Source: Paenibacillus psychroresistens (GTDB lineage: Bacteria; Bacillota; Bacilli; Paenibacillales; NBRC-103111). From it: 64,000 nucleotides of DNA. The notes under the pieces were generated by a model that worked only from the letters and a program-made list of their open reading frames with translations, searched no databases and was not told the origin of the DNA. Position numbers and translations under genes: made by a program. Below, piece by piece: positions 1 through 9,064 of this stretch. Numbering within the stretch: position 1 is the stretch's first letter; the number at the start of each line of letters is the position of its first letter. The stretch lies in assembly GCF_009728935.1 (NCBI RefSeq), contig NZ_CP034235.1:7713501-7777500 (forward strand), given 5' to 3'.

Positions 1-2
1 GC

Positions 3-3000
3 TGTTTATCCTGTGCCTTAGATGTAGTAGCGCATGAATTAACTCATGGAGTCACCCAGTATACAGCAGGCTTGGATTATTCCTTCCAATCAGGTGCTTT
101 AAATGAATCGCTTTCTGACATCATGGGCGTGGTTATCGAGAATAAGGATTGGACTATCGGGGAAACGACTGGAATTACTGGGGGCAACCGTGTACTTCGC
201 GACTTGCAAACCCCTTCAAGAGGCCTTGACCCACAGCCTTCGATCATGAGTGATTTTAAAGTTCTACCTCTCTCTATTGATAATGGAGGTGTTCATACTA
301 ATAGCGGTATTCCGAATCATGCCGCCTACCTAATTGGAACGGGGATTGATCAAATATCCGGTCTACAAGGGCAAGGTAAAACTCTGCTTGGGCAAATTGT
401 TTATGGCGCCATGACCTCCTATTTAACACCAACCTCCAATTTCATTGATGCGCGGGATGCTTTTGTTCTGGCCGCAGGTGATTTAACAACCGTTGCCGAC
501 AATCTAAAACCAGCTCTCATCCAAGCAGTTAAAGATGCTTGGGCGGCTGTTGGACTTGGGTATGCAAATACAATAAGCAATAATATTGTATACTTCAAGA
601 CGCCTAATATGGTAGGAGAACCCGCTATCAATTCAACTACTCACACAGTTACATTCCAAGTTACCACAGGCACAAGCTTGAATAATTTAACTCCCGTAAT
701 TACTGTTTCACCTGGAGCAACCATAACCCCTGATGCTTCTGTAGCCAAAGACTTTACCAGCCCAGTGAGCTATAGAGTAAGATCAAATCTAGGTGCTGAG
801 CAAATCTGGACTATTCAAGGCTTTGTAGTGCCAGCAATCCGCGATAATGATATTCTAGATTTTGAAGTTGATCAGCAAACCGGTCCTGCGGTTATTGATC
901 GGATTAATCATAGAGTCACCTTTTATGTGGAATCTGATGTGGATGTTACAGCCTTAATACCAACCATTAATGTTACACAAAATGCAACTATTTTACCTGC
1001 AAGCGAGACCCCTGTGAACTTGAATAATCCCGTTACTTATATGGTTACAGCCCAAAACGGTACTTCTCAAGCGTGGTTAGTTACAGCCATACAAGATTCA
1101 ATAAGCCCTAAGCTAGCTTCTGCTTCATCCATCAACAACAATCAAATTACGCTTATTTTTAATAAAGCTATGGATTCTGCTTCGCTTAATAACTCTGTAA
1201 ATTATCAAATTAAATCATTGGATCCATCCATCTCAGCTCCTAGTATTACTGGAATTGTTGTGGATTGTGTCACTTTCGACCGCGTAACTTTAAACACTTC
1301 AAACCTAGTATCGGATAATAAATATAAAGTTACCGTCTCCACTGGTTCATCTACCCTTGGCTATTCTATTCGTCCTGACTGGAATACAGGCTACTTTCTG
1401 GTTGCCGATACCAAAGCCCCCGTGTTATCTACTAAAATTATCATGGGAACTCAATTGGTGTTAACCTTCAATGAGTATATAAAGCCATCTTCCGCTGTTT
1501 TAGCTTCCCTTATTCAGGTTAAAGTGAATGGAAGCTTGGCAGCTGTAAAGAACACAAGTATCGCCTCACGAAAGATTACTGTCACCTTATCCCAACCGGT
1601 TCTACCAACAGATAATATCGTTATCACTTATAATAAGGATAATGCTGTTGCTATCATCCAAGATCTACACGAGAATCAATATCCTTCCTTCAATAATCTT
1701 CAAGTTTTAAATCGAACAGCACCTCCAATAATTCTTGGGTCTGCCGGCTCTTTTTACTATAACAAACCACTTAAACAAATGATTAAACATCCAAACCAGC
1801 CTATAGTATATTCCATATTTGAAAATAGTAATCTAGTCATTTCTGCCAATATGGATACTGGAGCCACTAAAACCATCACAATGGATCGGGTTCCTGTCCG
1901 CTTATTTTATGCGGATAATAAGATATATGTTGCTTTAACCGACAAGCCGCATAATGATGATTGGCAAGAATCCGACCAAACTGGCAGCATAGCTATTCTA
2001 AATGCAGATTCATTAGCTAAAGCAAACCAATTTAAGATTGATAGTGACCCTTATGACCTTGTTGTAGATAAGGTTGGCAATATCTATGTTACTTCGGGAT
2101 CGGGTCAAAACACTTATCTCAAATCCTACTCAGGAGCTGACGGAACAAACCTCTCTGCTACTCCTATCCGTCAACTTTCATATATGGTATACAACTCAAC
2201 TATTAATAGAATTTATACAATCACTACAGATGAATATGATAGAACTATTAGATCCTTCCATATTGATACTAATGGTAATTTCATTATGTCAAATGACTCT
2301 TCAACCCAAGACACATACCCACTGCTTAAGCTTTTAAGAGTTTCTCCAGACAATCGTTTCCTATTTAACTCCTTTGGTTCTGTCATATATAGTTCAGATC
2401 AATATATCGATTTGAAACTAGCCCAAACCATTGACGGGTTTGATGATATTGCTTTTGATTCTGTTCTAGAGAAGTTCTATACAATAAAAAATGATATTTT
2501 AAAGGTATATAACTACTCGGGCAATAATATTTTGCAGCAAATTACTTTGCCTCAAGCGGCTTCAACTATTCTAATGGGCTCACATCCTAATGAGCTATTA
2601 ATTGCTTATTCGAGGAATGGAGGAGACAGCACCTCTGTTGTTTCAACCTATGTCCAGTCTAATGGGAATGCATTAGCTGCGAATACTCAAGCCGGGTTTA
2701 GCTTACCCGCTCCAACTAATTTGGTACAGGCTTTAAATGTTAATCCCTGTGCTCCTGCTACTGTCCCAACACCTTCACCAGCGCCTGTTGTAGATACCAC
2801 GCCTCCGGGAGGATCTACTGGAGGAACGCCTCCAACTGGGGGTGGACCTACGGGAGGACCACCTCCGGCAGGGGGAGGAGCACCGCCGCCAGCTGGAGAT
2901 GGATCAGCAACTCCAACCGCAACCCCAACGCCTACTCCAGCAGCGCCGAAGGGAACTCCATCGCCAACTGGGCAAATGGGGAAAGATGATCTAGTCGTTG

Positions 3001-4256
3001 AGCATCAGACCGATGCGTTTGGAAAAACATCATCGAACATTAAGCCAAATGTCGAGAAGCTGCTTGATGCGCTTAAGTCTGCACAATCCGGCTCCGAGCA
3101 GTATGAGAAGGAGAATAACGCAGCTATTGTACCTTCTATTGTCATACCAGTTGACGGCACCTCTGATCGAGCAAATGTAGAAATCCCAGCAAAGCTTTTC
3201 GCCGATGCCAACCAACAAGCACCTAATGCGGTTATTATTATGAAATCTGATCTGGCTTCCTATACCTTGCCTGTCCAGCTCTTGACCTCACAAGCGATGA
3301 AGACTTTTTTTGGGGATAGCTTTGATATTACTAACTCCAAGATCAACATGACTATAGAAAAAGCAAACGATTCGCTTAGCAATCAAATCAAGCAAAAGAT
3401 GGCCTCAGACGGTTACACAACTTTAAGTGACTCGATTAATTTCACGCTCTCTGTAGAATCCAATGGTAAAACGGTCGAGATTATTGATCTACATGGAACC
3501 TATGTTGTTCGTTCAATAGTACTTTCGACAAACGTAAACACCGCTTCTGTTTCTGCACTGGTATTTGATCCAATAACCAATGAATCGAGCTTCGTACCTG
3601 CACTAGTGAGGGTTGAAGCTGGCAAAACGATTGTCGATATTAAATCGCCCCACAACAGTATTTACACACTGGTGGATGCCTCCAAAACTTTCGATGACAT
3701 TGCTCACCATTGGGCCAAAGATGATATCGAAATTATGGCTTCCAAAAAAATTGTCTTAGGGACAACCGCGCGCACCTTTATGCCGGAACAACTAATCACA
3801 AGAGCCGAATTCGCCACATTCTTAGTTCGGACTTTAAGCTTGTTATTGCCACAACCGAATATCAATTTCAAAGATGTTAATACAAAGGATTGGTATGCAA
3901 GATCTGTAGCAGCGGCTGTGCAAGCTGGTTTAGTCACTGGTTATGCCGATGGAACCTTCGCTCCAAACGGAACCATAACCAGGCAGGAGATGGCCGTTAT
4001 GATATCACGTGCAATGAAATATGCAGGTGGAGCCCAAACTATCATCCGCTCAGCTCCCCCAGTTTCTAGATTGAATACTTTTAAAGACAGCAGCAAAGTT
4101 CCAAGCTGGGCTGCGGATGATATCGAGCAGCTGTTAGCGAACGGAGTAATGGCGGGTATATCCAAAACACAATTCGAACCTACCGCCTCTGTAACTAGAG
4201 CTCAAGCGGTCACAGCCTTGAAGCATATGCTTCAGCAGCTAAAATTCATCAATTAA
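3..4256 (+). CDS. M4 (thermolysin-like) metalloprotease with propeller and SLH anchor, 5' truncated
   Basis: The reading frame is open from base 3, so the gene starts outside the window. The first visible residues carry the zinc motif HELTH (about bases 36-50), followed by the M4 'GALNESLSDIMG' segment with the third zinc ligand and 'VHTNSGIPNHAAYLI' with the catalytic His. After the protease come two DUF5018-like repeats (about residues 195-345 counted from base 72), two SbsA/Ig-like domains (about 345-550), a YncE-like beta-propeller region (about 560-890), a Pro/Thr/Gly-rich linker (about 895-965), a pre-SLH domain and three SLH repeats at the C-terminus. It is therefore probably a cell-wall-anchored secreted protease. 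The TTG at 72 lies inside the catalytic domain and is not a start. Family assignment is firm; the propeller is inferred from repeat pattern. Confidence 0.9.
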   Translation, partial: CLSCALDVVAHELTHGVTQYTAGLDYSFQSGALNESLSDIMGVVIENKDWTIGETTGITGGNRVLRDLQTPSRGLDPQPSIMSDFKVLPLSIDNGGVHTNSGIPNHAAYLIGTGIDQISGLQGQGKTLLGQIVYGAMTSYLTPTSNFIDARDAFVLAAGDLTTVADNLKPALIQAVKDAWAAVGLGYANTISNNIVYFKTPNMVGEPAINSTTHTVTFQVTTGTSLNNLTPVITVSPGATITPDASVAKDFTSPVSYRVRSNLGAEQIWTIQGFVVPAIRDNDILDFEVDQQTGPAVIDRINHRVTFYVESDVDVTALIPTINVTQNATILPASETPVNLNNPVTYMVTAQNGTSQAWLVTAIQDSISPKLASASSINNNQITLIFNKAMDSASLNNSVNYQIKSLDPSISAPSITGIVVDCVTFDRVTLNTSNLVSDNKYKVTVSTGSSTLGYSIRPDWNTGYFLVADTKAPVLSTKIIMGTQLVLTFNEYIKPSSAVLASLIQVKVNGSLAAVKNTSIASRKITVTLSQPVLPTDNIVITYNKDNAVAIIQDLHENQYPSFNNLQVLNRTAPPIILGSAGSFYYNKPLKQMIKHPNQPIVYSIFENSNLVISANMDTGATKTITMDRVPVRLFYADNKIYVALTDKPHNDDWQESDQTGSIAILNADSLAKANQFKIDSDPYDLVVDKVGNIYVTSGSGQNTYLKSYSGADGTNLSATPIRQLSYMVYNSTINRIYTITTDEYDRTIRSFHIDTNGNFIMSNDSSTQDTYPLLKLLRVSPDNRFLFNSFGSVIYSSDQYIDLKLAQTIDGFDDIAFDSVLEKFYTIKNDILKVYNYSGNNILQQITLPQAASTILMGSHPNELLIAYSRNGGDSTSVVSTYVQSNGNALAANTQAGFSLPAPTNLVQALNVNPCAPATVPTPSPAPVVDTTPPGGSTGGTPPTGGGPTGGPPPAGGGAPPPAGDGSATPTATPTPTPAAPKGTPSPTGQMGKDDLVVEHQTDAFGKTSSNIKPNVEKLLDALKSAQSGSEQYEKENNAAIVPSIVIPVDGTSDRANVEIPAKLFADANQQAPNAVIIMKSDLASYTLPVQLLTSQAMKTFFGDSFDITNSKINMTIEKANDSLSNQIKQKMASDGYTTLSDSINFTLSVESNGKTVEIIDLHGTYVVRSIVLSTNVNTASVSALVFDPITNESSFVPALVRVEAGKTIVDIKSPHNSIYTLVDASKTFDDIAHHWAKDDIEIMASKKIVLGTTARTFMPEQLITRAEFATFLVRTLSLLLPQPNINFKDVNTKDWYARSVAAAVQAGLVTGYADGTFAPNGTITRQEMAVMISRAMKYAGGAQTIIRSAPPVSRLNTFKDSSKVPSWAADDIEQLLANGVMAGISKTQFEPTASVTRAQAVTALKHMLQQLKFIN

Positions 4257-4267
4257 TAATCAGCAAA

Positions 4268-4295
4268 AGCCGGAGCATTTAGCTTCGGCTTTTTT
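4268..4295 (+). terminator. Rho-independent terminator of the M4-SLH gene
   Basis: AGCCGGAGC pairs with GCTTCGGCT (one G-U) across a 5-nt loop and is followed by a T run. It lies 12 bases after the stop codon. Confidence 0.85.
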
Positions 4296-4310
4296 CATGT
4301 TCTGTCTTTA

Positions 4311-4991
4311 TTAAACTGTAGCTCTTCGCAACAGCAAGTAAGCAATAATTCCATAGCAAGCAAGCAGCGGAATCATCCACAAGCTATAATCAAAAGCGGT
4401 TTGATCCCCCAGCCAATTAAAAATAGGTTTCCACCAATTGTTGCTTGTGCAGAGGAAGCTAAGTATCGTGAACAGTACGGAAAAACCGATGTAGAATACA
4501 TACATCCCTGTTCGGCCAAATCTTCGATGGATACAGGCCGTAACAAAACCAAGAAAGAAAAACTGCAGCAAGGTCATAAAGCTGATCCACAGCTGCTCCC
4601 ATACAGCTCCATCACTCCAATATTGGATATGAAAGAAATGCAGCTCTGTTCCCCAGCTATTAAACCATGAGTGCTCAGCTACAGCTAGCAAAACTAACCC
4701 AACAGCATTCACGATGCTTGCTAGAGTAACAGTTAGCCCTGTGCCTAACAAAAAATCGATTCTCCTTACACTAAACCCGATTGCAAAAGGAAAGGTTTGG
4801 GTTACCGTAATAATCCCTGCAACAAACACGAATATATAGAAGGAAGCAAGTCCTCCAGTGTATAAATCCTCCGTAAAAAAGCTGATGACCAGGTTAACTA
4901 AAAAGCTCGACATCATAATCATCCAAGGCATCATAAACCAGCTTTTTTTATCTCTTAAATGCATCTTCCATACATTAATAATCGAGATCAT
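4311..4991 (-). CDS. ABC transporter permease subunit (YtrA-operon type)
   Basis: A 226-residue integral membrane protein with about six hydrophobic segments and a short charged N-terminus. It has no ATPase motifs, so it is the likely membrane partner of the ATPase encoded immediately upstream, whose stop overlaps this start by four bases (ATGA). The GntR-ATPase-permease order matches YtrA-type operons of Firmicutes, which often answer to cell-envelope stress or wall-active antibiotics. The exported substrate cannot be read from the sequence. The assignment as permease rests on topology and operon position. Confidence 0.75.
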   Translation of the reverse strand: MISIINVWKMHLRDKKSWFMMPWMIMMSSFLVNLVISFFTEDLYTGGLASFYIFVFVAGIITVTQTFPFAIGFSVRRIDFLLGTGLTVTLASIVNAVGLVLLAVAEHSWFNSWGTELHFFHIQYWSDGAVWEQLWISFMTLLQFFFLGFVTACIHRRFGRTGMYVFYIGFSVLFTILSFLCTSNNWWKPIFNWLGDQTAFDYSLWMIPLLACYGIIAYLLLRRATV

Positions 4992-5884
4992 ATTACAGTC
5001 ACCGCCTTTTTTGCCGATTTGCCATTTGTAAGATACACGACTAATTGCTGCAGGGAAATCGCAGTTACCTCTAATCCCAGTGCCTCCGCTTGCTTCATAC
5101 CCGCTATTTCCGTTTGCTCCATAATCACCGCTGAACTCAAACCACCTAATGACTCTTGATGAAGAATCTTTTTCCCAGCTGTAAAAGTTTTGACCACCGC
5201 TTCTGGACCCACAATGGAGAATGCTCTTCCACGCAACGCATCTGCGTCTTCATTAATAATCATTTTTCCGTCATCAATTAACATCACATGCTCCAATATC
5301 CGACTAACCTCATCAATGAGATGTGTAGACAATATAATAGTTCTTGGATAGACCGCATAATCCTCAATCAATGAATCATAAAACAAGCTGCGAGCCACTG
5401 CGTCCAATCCCAAATAAGGCTCATCAAAAATCGTAAGAGGCGCTCGGCTGGCAAGCCCAACCACAATACCTACAGAGGACATCATGCCTCGAGAGAGCTT
5501 CTTCATCCTCCGATCCAAGGGTAGTCGAAATTGTTCAATCAAAGATAATGCATACTCCCGATCCCAATTAGGGAAGAAGGAGGCTGAGATTTCCATAACA
5601 TCAGCAACAGTAAAATTATCCGGATATCTTTGGCTTTCTTTAATAAAGCAGATTTGGCTAAGCACATGTTGGTTCTCATAAGGATCCTCACCAAAAACCT
5701 TAACTTCTCCACTTGTTGCAAATAGCTGTGCCGTTAGAATATGCATGATCGTGGTTTTACCCGCTCCATTTCTTCCTAGCAAGCCATAGATTTTATTCGC
5801 TTCCAGTGAAAAACTAACTTCCCCTACCGCCATTACCTTTCCATACGACTTCACTAATTTCTTTACTTCGACAATGGTACTCAT
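4988..5884 (-). CDS. ABC transporter ATP-binding protein (YtrB-like)
   Basis: A 298-residue ATPase: Walker A GRNGAGKTT (about residues 37-45), signature LSRGM (about 134), Walker B ending in FDEP (about 155) followed by 'GLD', and the switch His in 'STHLIDE'. The C-terminal 70 residues beyond the fold are typical of CcmA/YtrB-type ATPases. It overlaps the GntR gene upstream and the permease gene downstream by four bases each, so the three are translationally coupled. The signature LSRGM instead of LSGG is common in this subfamily. The substrate is unknown. Confidence 0.9.
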   Translation of the reverse strand: MSTIVEVKKLVKSYGKVMAVGEVSFSLEANKIYGLLGRNGAGKTTIMHILTAQLFATSGEVKVFGEDPYENQHVLSQICFIKESQRYPDNFTVADVMEISASFFPNWDREYALSLIEQFRLPLDRRMKKLSRGMMSSVGIVVGLASRAPLTIFDEPYLGLDAVARSLFYDSLIEDYAVYPRTIILSTHLIDEVSRILEHVMLIDDGKMIINEDADALRGRAFSIVGPEAVVKTFTAGKKILHQESLGGLSSAVIMEQTEIAGMKQAEALGLEVTAISLQQLVVYLTNGKSAKKAVTVI

Positions 5885-6252
5885 TCCAATCCCTCCCCTT
5901 TTGCGATCATTTCAGCTAATTCCTCGGATGTAATCTTCAGCTTCTTGGATTCCTGCAGCATCGTAACTACATACTGCTTATAAAATTGCTCCTTACGTTT
6001 CTTCATCAACTCCGCACAAGCCCCTGTTGCCACAAACATACCGATACCGCGTTTTTTGTATAAAATCCCTTGATCCACTAACAAATTAACACCTTTTGCT
6101 GCGGTTGCTGGATTGATTTTATAAAAGGCAGCAAACTGCAGTGTGGATGGAACCTGCGTTTCCTCAGGCAGCCTTCCCTCGATAATGTCATCTTCAATTC
6201 TTTCCGCAATTTGTAAGAATATGATCCTGTTTTCGTCTATGATAAATCCCAT
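5881..6252 (-). CDS. GntR family regulator, YtrA subfamily
   Basis: A short (123-residue) GntR protein: an N-terminal winged helix ('IAERIEDDIIEGRLPEETQVPS', then 'NPATAAKGVNLLVDQGILYKKRGIGMFV') and a two-helix tail of about 40 residues, as in YtrA rather than FadR or HutC types. I place the start at the ATG at 6252 because GGTGG lies seven bases before it; a GTG at 6258 would leave almost no spacing. It heads the ABC operon and is the expected autorepressor of the promoter just upstream. The effector is unknown. Confidence 0.9.
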   Translation of the reverse strand: MGFIIDENRIIFLQIAERIEDDIIEGRLPEETQVPSTLQFAAFYKINPATAAKGVNLLVDQGILYKKRGIGMFVATGACAELMKKRKEQFYKQYVVTMLQESKKLKITSEELAEMIAKGEGLE

Positions 6253-6270
6253 TCGCACACCACCAAACTG

Positions 6271-6319
6271 GTTAACTACTTATGTAACTAACTATAGGAC
6301 GTATTGCTCTTATTGTCAA
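6271..6319 (-). promoter_or_regulatory. Sigma-A promoter with overlapping operator for the ytrA-type operon
   Basis: On the minus strand a perfect -35 TTGACA (6314-6319) is followed after 17 bases by TATAGT (6291-6296). A 22-bp imperfect palindrome with arms GTTA/TAAC and inner TAC/GTA (6271-6292) starts at the -10 and covers the transcription start. That is the right place for repression by the GntR protein encoded first in the operon. The promoter is seen directly; the operator role is inferred. Confidence 0.75.
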
Positions 6320-6347
6320 TAGTCGTTTAATAAATTTTTTAAACAAT

Positions 6348-6382
6348 AAAAAACTCGCCACCTCTAACCGAGGACTTACGAG
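6348..6382 (-). terminator. Weak minus-strand terminator-like hairpin
   Basis: Read on the minus strand, CTCG...CGAG and CCTC...GAGG form a two-part stem with an internal loop, followed by six T. It would stop transcripts reaching the ytrA-type promoter from the right. The stem is short, so this is tentative. Confidence 0.35.
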
Positions 6383-6409
6383 CTTCCGAATGTATAAAAT
6401 AGGATTTTC

Positions 6410-6438
6410 TTCACATAGTAAGGAAGTGTAGTTATAGG
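6410..6438 (+). promoter_or_regulatory. Possible promoter of the small helical protein gene
   Basis: TTCACA (6410-6415) and TATAGG (6433-6438) are separated by 17 bases and lie 28 bases before the start codon of the small gene downstream. The -10 is off consensus. Confidence 0.35.
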
Positions 6439-6465
6439 AAATAAATTTATTTGGGAGGATTAAAA

Positions 6466-6744
6466 ATGGCCAAGCACAGCGAAACAAGCTGGAAACCGGA
6501 TAAACCGATTAACCAGCTATCTAATGCAGTGGATAAAGCAACTAATGCTTTAAAACAAGCACAGTCACATCCAAGTCCACAGTTAATTCACCAGGCACAG
6601 AATGCCTTAGAACGGGCAGAAAATGGAGTTATGTCTGCTTATTTAACAGCTGAGAATCAAGAGCCTTTTGATCGGCTTGATGAGCAATTGGATTTGGATC
6701 GGGAAAAATTAGAGCAGTTAGAGCCTATGAAGGGTGAATCTTAA
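6466..6744 (+). CDS. Small helical protein of unknown function
   Basis: A 92-residue, hydrophilic, helix-rich protein (Gln/Ala/Glu/Lys) with two probable long helices (about residues 15-60 and 62-88), no signal peptide and no membrane segment. Its size and two-helix layout recall the DUF2524/YtzC proteins of Bacillus, but I cannot confirm homology. I chose the ATG at 6466 because GGGAGG sits seven bases upstream; the in-frame TTG at 6451 overlaps that ribosome binding site. It is monocistronic, flanked by a terminator hairpin and convergent to the ABC-F gene. Confidence 0.75.
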   Translation: MAKHSETSWKPDKPINQLSNAVDKATNALKQAQSHPSPQLIHQAQNALERAENGVMSAYLTAENQEPFDRLDEQLDLDREKLEQLEPMKGES

Positions 6745-6770
6745 TCGGTAATAGTGGCTTATGAACACAA

Positions 6771-6795
6771 TGTAAAGCCGGTTTCCGGCTTTACA
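6771..6795. terminator. Bidirectional terminator hairpin between convergent genes
   Basis: TGTAAAGCCGG and CCGGCTTTACA form a perfect 11-bp stem with a 3-nt loop midway between the convergent small-protein and ABC-F genes. T runs are poor on both sides, so termination may be partial. Confidence 0.65.
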
Positions 6796-6822
6796 CCTCA
6801 GCCTCACAAACTGTTGTCTGCT

Positions 6823-8730
6823 TTACTTCTCCTGTTCGATCCACTGATTATAGAATAGCTCCAGCTCCGCCTTCAGCGCTTCCCACCGGCTCACAGTCTG
6901 ACCATAATTAATTACATCGTCCGCACAATTCGGCGTTTGAAAGAACGCATCCAGCTCAGCTAGCTGCTGTTCGGCTGCGGCAATGGATTGCTCTAGGCGA
7001 GCTCGATTTCGCTCAACGGACAAATTCGATTTAGGCTTGTGCACTTCTATTACAGTCTTCTGCTTTTTGGGAATGGCTATCTCTATAAGCTCGCGGCTGG
7101 ATTCGAGTTGTTTTTGCTTTTCCCTAAAATCATCATAATTACCCAGATAACCAATTAACTTACCTTTCTGAAGCTCCCAAACTCGTTTTGCCATTCGATT
7201 TATGAAATAACGATCATGTGATATGACTAGCACTGTGCCTGGAAACTCCTCCAAAGCAGCCTCCAACGCCTCACGAGAGGAAATGTCCAAATGATTCGTC
7301 GGCTCATCCAATAGCAGGAGATTGGGTTGTTTGTGCAGCAAAATAGCTAATCTAAGCCGAGTCCACTCTCCTCCAGACAGTAAATTCACTGCTTTAAATA
7401 CATCTCCGCCATAGAACAGATAACCTGCAAGCTTGCCTCTAGCTTCCCCCTCCTCCAGGCCAGCTTCCTCACGGAATACCTGTAAAACGGTTTTTTTGCG
7501 ATCCTCTGGCGGCTTCTCTTCTTGCGCTAAGTAACCCAGCTCTATTCTTGAGCCTAACGTTACATTTCCCGAATCGCAGCTCTCTTCCCCAAGAATAAGC
7601 TTGAATAGGGTGCTTTTCCCAGATCCATTACTGCCGATTAACGCTACCTTGTCGCCATACTGGAGAGATTGCTCTACTCCGTTTAGGATCCTTTTATCTC
7701 CAAAGCACTTCTGTACTTCCTCTAGCTTTAGTACTTTTTGCCCGGATCGATCCCCTTGCTTTAATTCGAAGTCTACAGCCCTGGGATCAAGATCAGGTCG
7801 CTTAATCTTCTCCATACGATCCAACGCTTTCTGCATGGAAGCCGCACGACGAAAAAACTTTCCATTGTCACCAATCCGCCCCCATTCCTCCAGGCGTTTT
7901 ATCGTTTCCTTCATTTGTTTAATTTTCTTCTGCTGCTCTTGATAGCTGGCGAATTGCAGCAGCAGCCTTTCATCCTTCTCCAGTGAATAACCACTATAAT
8001 TCGTATGATATACAAAGGCTTCACCATCTTCAATTTCCACAATCTTAGTCACAACGCGATCCAAAAAATAACGATCATGGGATACGATTATGCAGGTCCC
8101 CTCATAGTTATTTAAATACGTTTCAAGCCACTCTACACCCGCTAAATCCAGATGGTTAGTAGGTTCATCCAACAATAATAAGGTTGGCCTTTCAATCAAC
8201 AATGTTGCCAGCCCGACCTTAGTCTTCTCCCCGCCTGATAAAGATGCGAAGCGTCTGGTAAGCTGTTCGACTGGGATCCGTAAGCCTTGGATGACTTGAT
8301 TCATTCTCGCATCCATTTCATAACCGCCGCTAATTTCATAGGATTCCTGCAGCTCTGCGTACTTCTTCAGCAGCCGTTCCAAATGCTGCTCATGCCCCGT
8401 GCTCTCTGCCATTTGTATCTCCAGCTCTGCCATCTGGTCTCGACAAGCAATCAGCATTTGAAAGCCCAAAGCTAAAACTTCATAAACCGTAAATTCATCC
8501 TGCTCTTGCGGAATTTGCGACAAGTAGCCTATTTGGGTTCCTTTGCGGATCGCAAGCTGTCCCTCATCTGGATTCAATTGACCTGAAATCAGCTGCAATA
8601 AGGTCGACTTTCCACAACCATTTCGCCCAATTAATCCAACTCGCTCTCCTTGACGAATTTCGAGTGTGAGATCCTCCAGCACCAATTGGGCACCATGGTA
8701 TTTCTTTATATGTTGACAGCTTATAATCAT
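6823..8730 (-). CDS. ABC-F family ATPase (ribosome-protection-like)
   Basis: A 635-residue soluble twin-ATPase without membrane segments, hence ABC-F. Domain 1 has GRNGCGKST (about 36-44), LSGGEKTK and 'LLLLDEPTNHLD'; domain 2 has GSNGSGKST, LSGGEWTRL and a second 'LLLLDEPTNHLD'. A charged linker (about 255-330), which in this family reaches the peptidyl-transferase centre, joins them, and a coiled-coil tail (about 560-630) follows. Such proteins either displace ribosome-targeting antibiotics or rescue stalled ribosomes. The attenuator and leader ORF directly upstream favour the antibiotic-responsive kind. The exact subfamily cannot be fixed by eye. Confidence 0.9.
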   Translation of the reverse strand: MIISCQHIKKYHGAQLVLEDLTLEIRQGERVGLIGRNGCGKSTLLQLISGQLNPDEGQLAIRKGTQIGYLSQIPQEQDEFTVYEVLALGFQMLIACRDQMAELEIQMAESTGHEQHLERLLKKYAELQESYEISGGYEMDARMNQVIQGLRIPVEQLTRRFASLSGGEKTKVGLATLLIERPTLLLLDEPTNHLDLAGVEWLETYLNNYEGTCIIVSHDRYFLDRVVTKIVEIEDGEAFVYHTNYSGYSLEKDERLLLQFASYQEQQKKIKQMKETIKRLEEWGRIGDNGKFFRRAASMQKALDRMEKIKRPDLDPRAVDFELKQGDRSGQKVLKLEEVQKCFGDKRILNGVEQSLQYGDKVALIGSNGSGKSTLFKLILGEESCDSGNVTLGSRIELGYLAQEEKPPEDRKKTVLQVFREEAGLEEGEARGKLAGYLFYGGDVFKAVNLLSGGEWTRLRLAILLHKQPNLLLLDEPTNHLDISSREALEAALEEFPGTVLVISHDRYFINRMAKRVWELQKGKLIGYLGNYDDFREKQKQLESSRELIEIAIPKKQKTVIEVHKPKSNLSVERNRARLEQSIAAAEQQLAELDAFFQTPNCADDVINYGQTVSRWEALKAELELFYNQWIEQEK

Positions 8731-8761
8731 GATTGTTTAATCTCCTTAGAATTTTTTGCAC

Positions 8762-8790
8762 AAAAAAACCGTAGGGAAATTTCCCTACAG
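8762..8790 (-). terminator. Leader terminator (attenuator) of the ABC-F gene
   Basis: On the minus strand GTAGGGAAATTTCCCTAC, extended by outer C-G and T-G pairs, is followed by seven T. This intrinsic terminator lies only about 30 bases before the ABC-F start codon, so most transcripts would stop before the gene unless an alternative structure forms. Its placement after a short ORF is the classic attenuation layout. Confidence 0.8.
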
Positions 8791-8827
8791 CTCAGTGGAT
8801 ACGTTCCGTTTGAGGTCAAGGTAGGCG

Positions 8828-8959
8828 TCATTTCGCGAATGGTGAAACCGTATATGCTTTATTGGACAGACTGCTCCATTTGCCCATAAATACATGAACG
8901 ATGCCAGCCATCGCGATCGGCAACTGGCTAATACGGTTATTCACTAATTCGTGATTCAT
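8828..8959 (-). CDS. Putative 43-residue leader peptide of the ABC-F gene
   Basis: Starts at an ATG preceded by a strong Shine-Dalgarno stretch (GGGGGTGAGGTAGG, four-base gap from the last AGG to the ATG or less depending on register) and ends with TGA about 38 bases before the attenuator hairpin. The peptide starts MNHELVNNRI and has no recognised domain. The sequence just after the stop (CCTACCTT, plus-strand 8818-8825) can pair with the leader's own Shine-Dalgarno region (8960-8967), and its CCTAC can also pair with the terminator's GTAGG arm. That would let ribosome position on the leader control termination. It could instead be an independent small protein. Confidence 0.6.
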   Translation of the reverse strand: MNHELVNNRISQLPIAMAGIVHVFMGKWSSLSNKAYTVSPFAK

Positions 8960-9064
8960 CCTACCTCACCCCCTTCCTAAAGATAGCTTCACCATACCAT
9001 ACCCACTTATATCCATGCAATAAATCATAGCTGTAAAGATTAGTTATATTTGTTGTTTCTGAGT

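Noticed and set aside
3005..3211. Small minus-strand ORFs inside the protease gene
   Set aside because: They are shadow frames of the long coding sequence and lack start signals.
72..4256. M4-SLH gene starting at the TTG at 72
   Set aside because: The frame is open to base 3 and encodes the HELTH zinc motif upstream of 72, so the gene is truncated by the window edge.
6272..6487. A 71-codon minus-strand ORF over the ytrA-type promoter
   Set aside because: It overlaps the promoter, operator and the start of the real small gene, and has no ribosome binding site.
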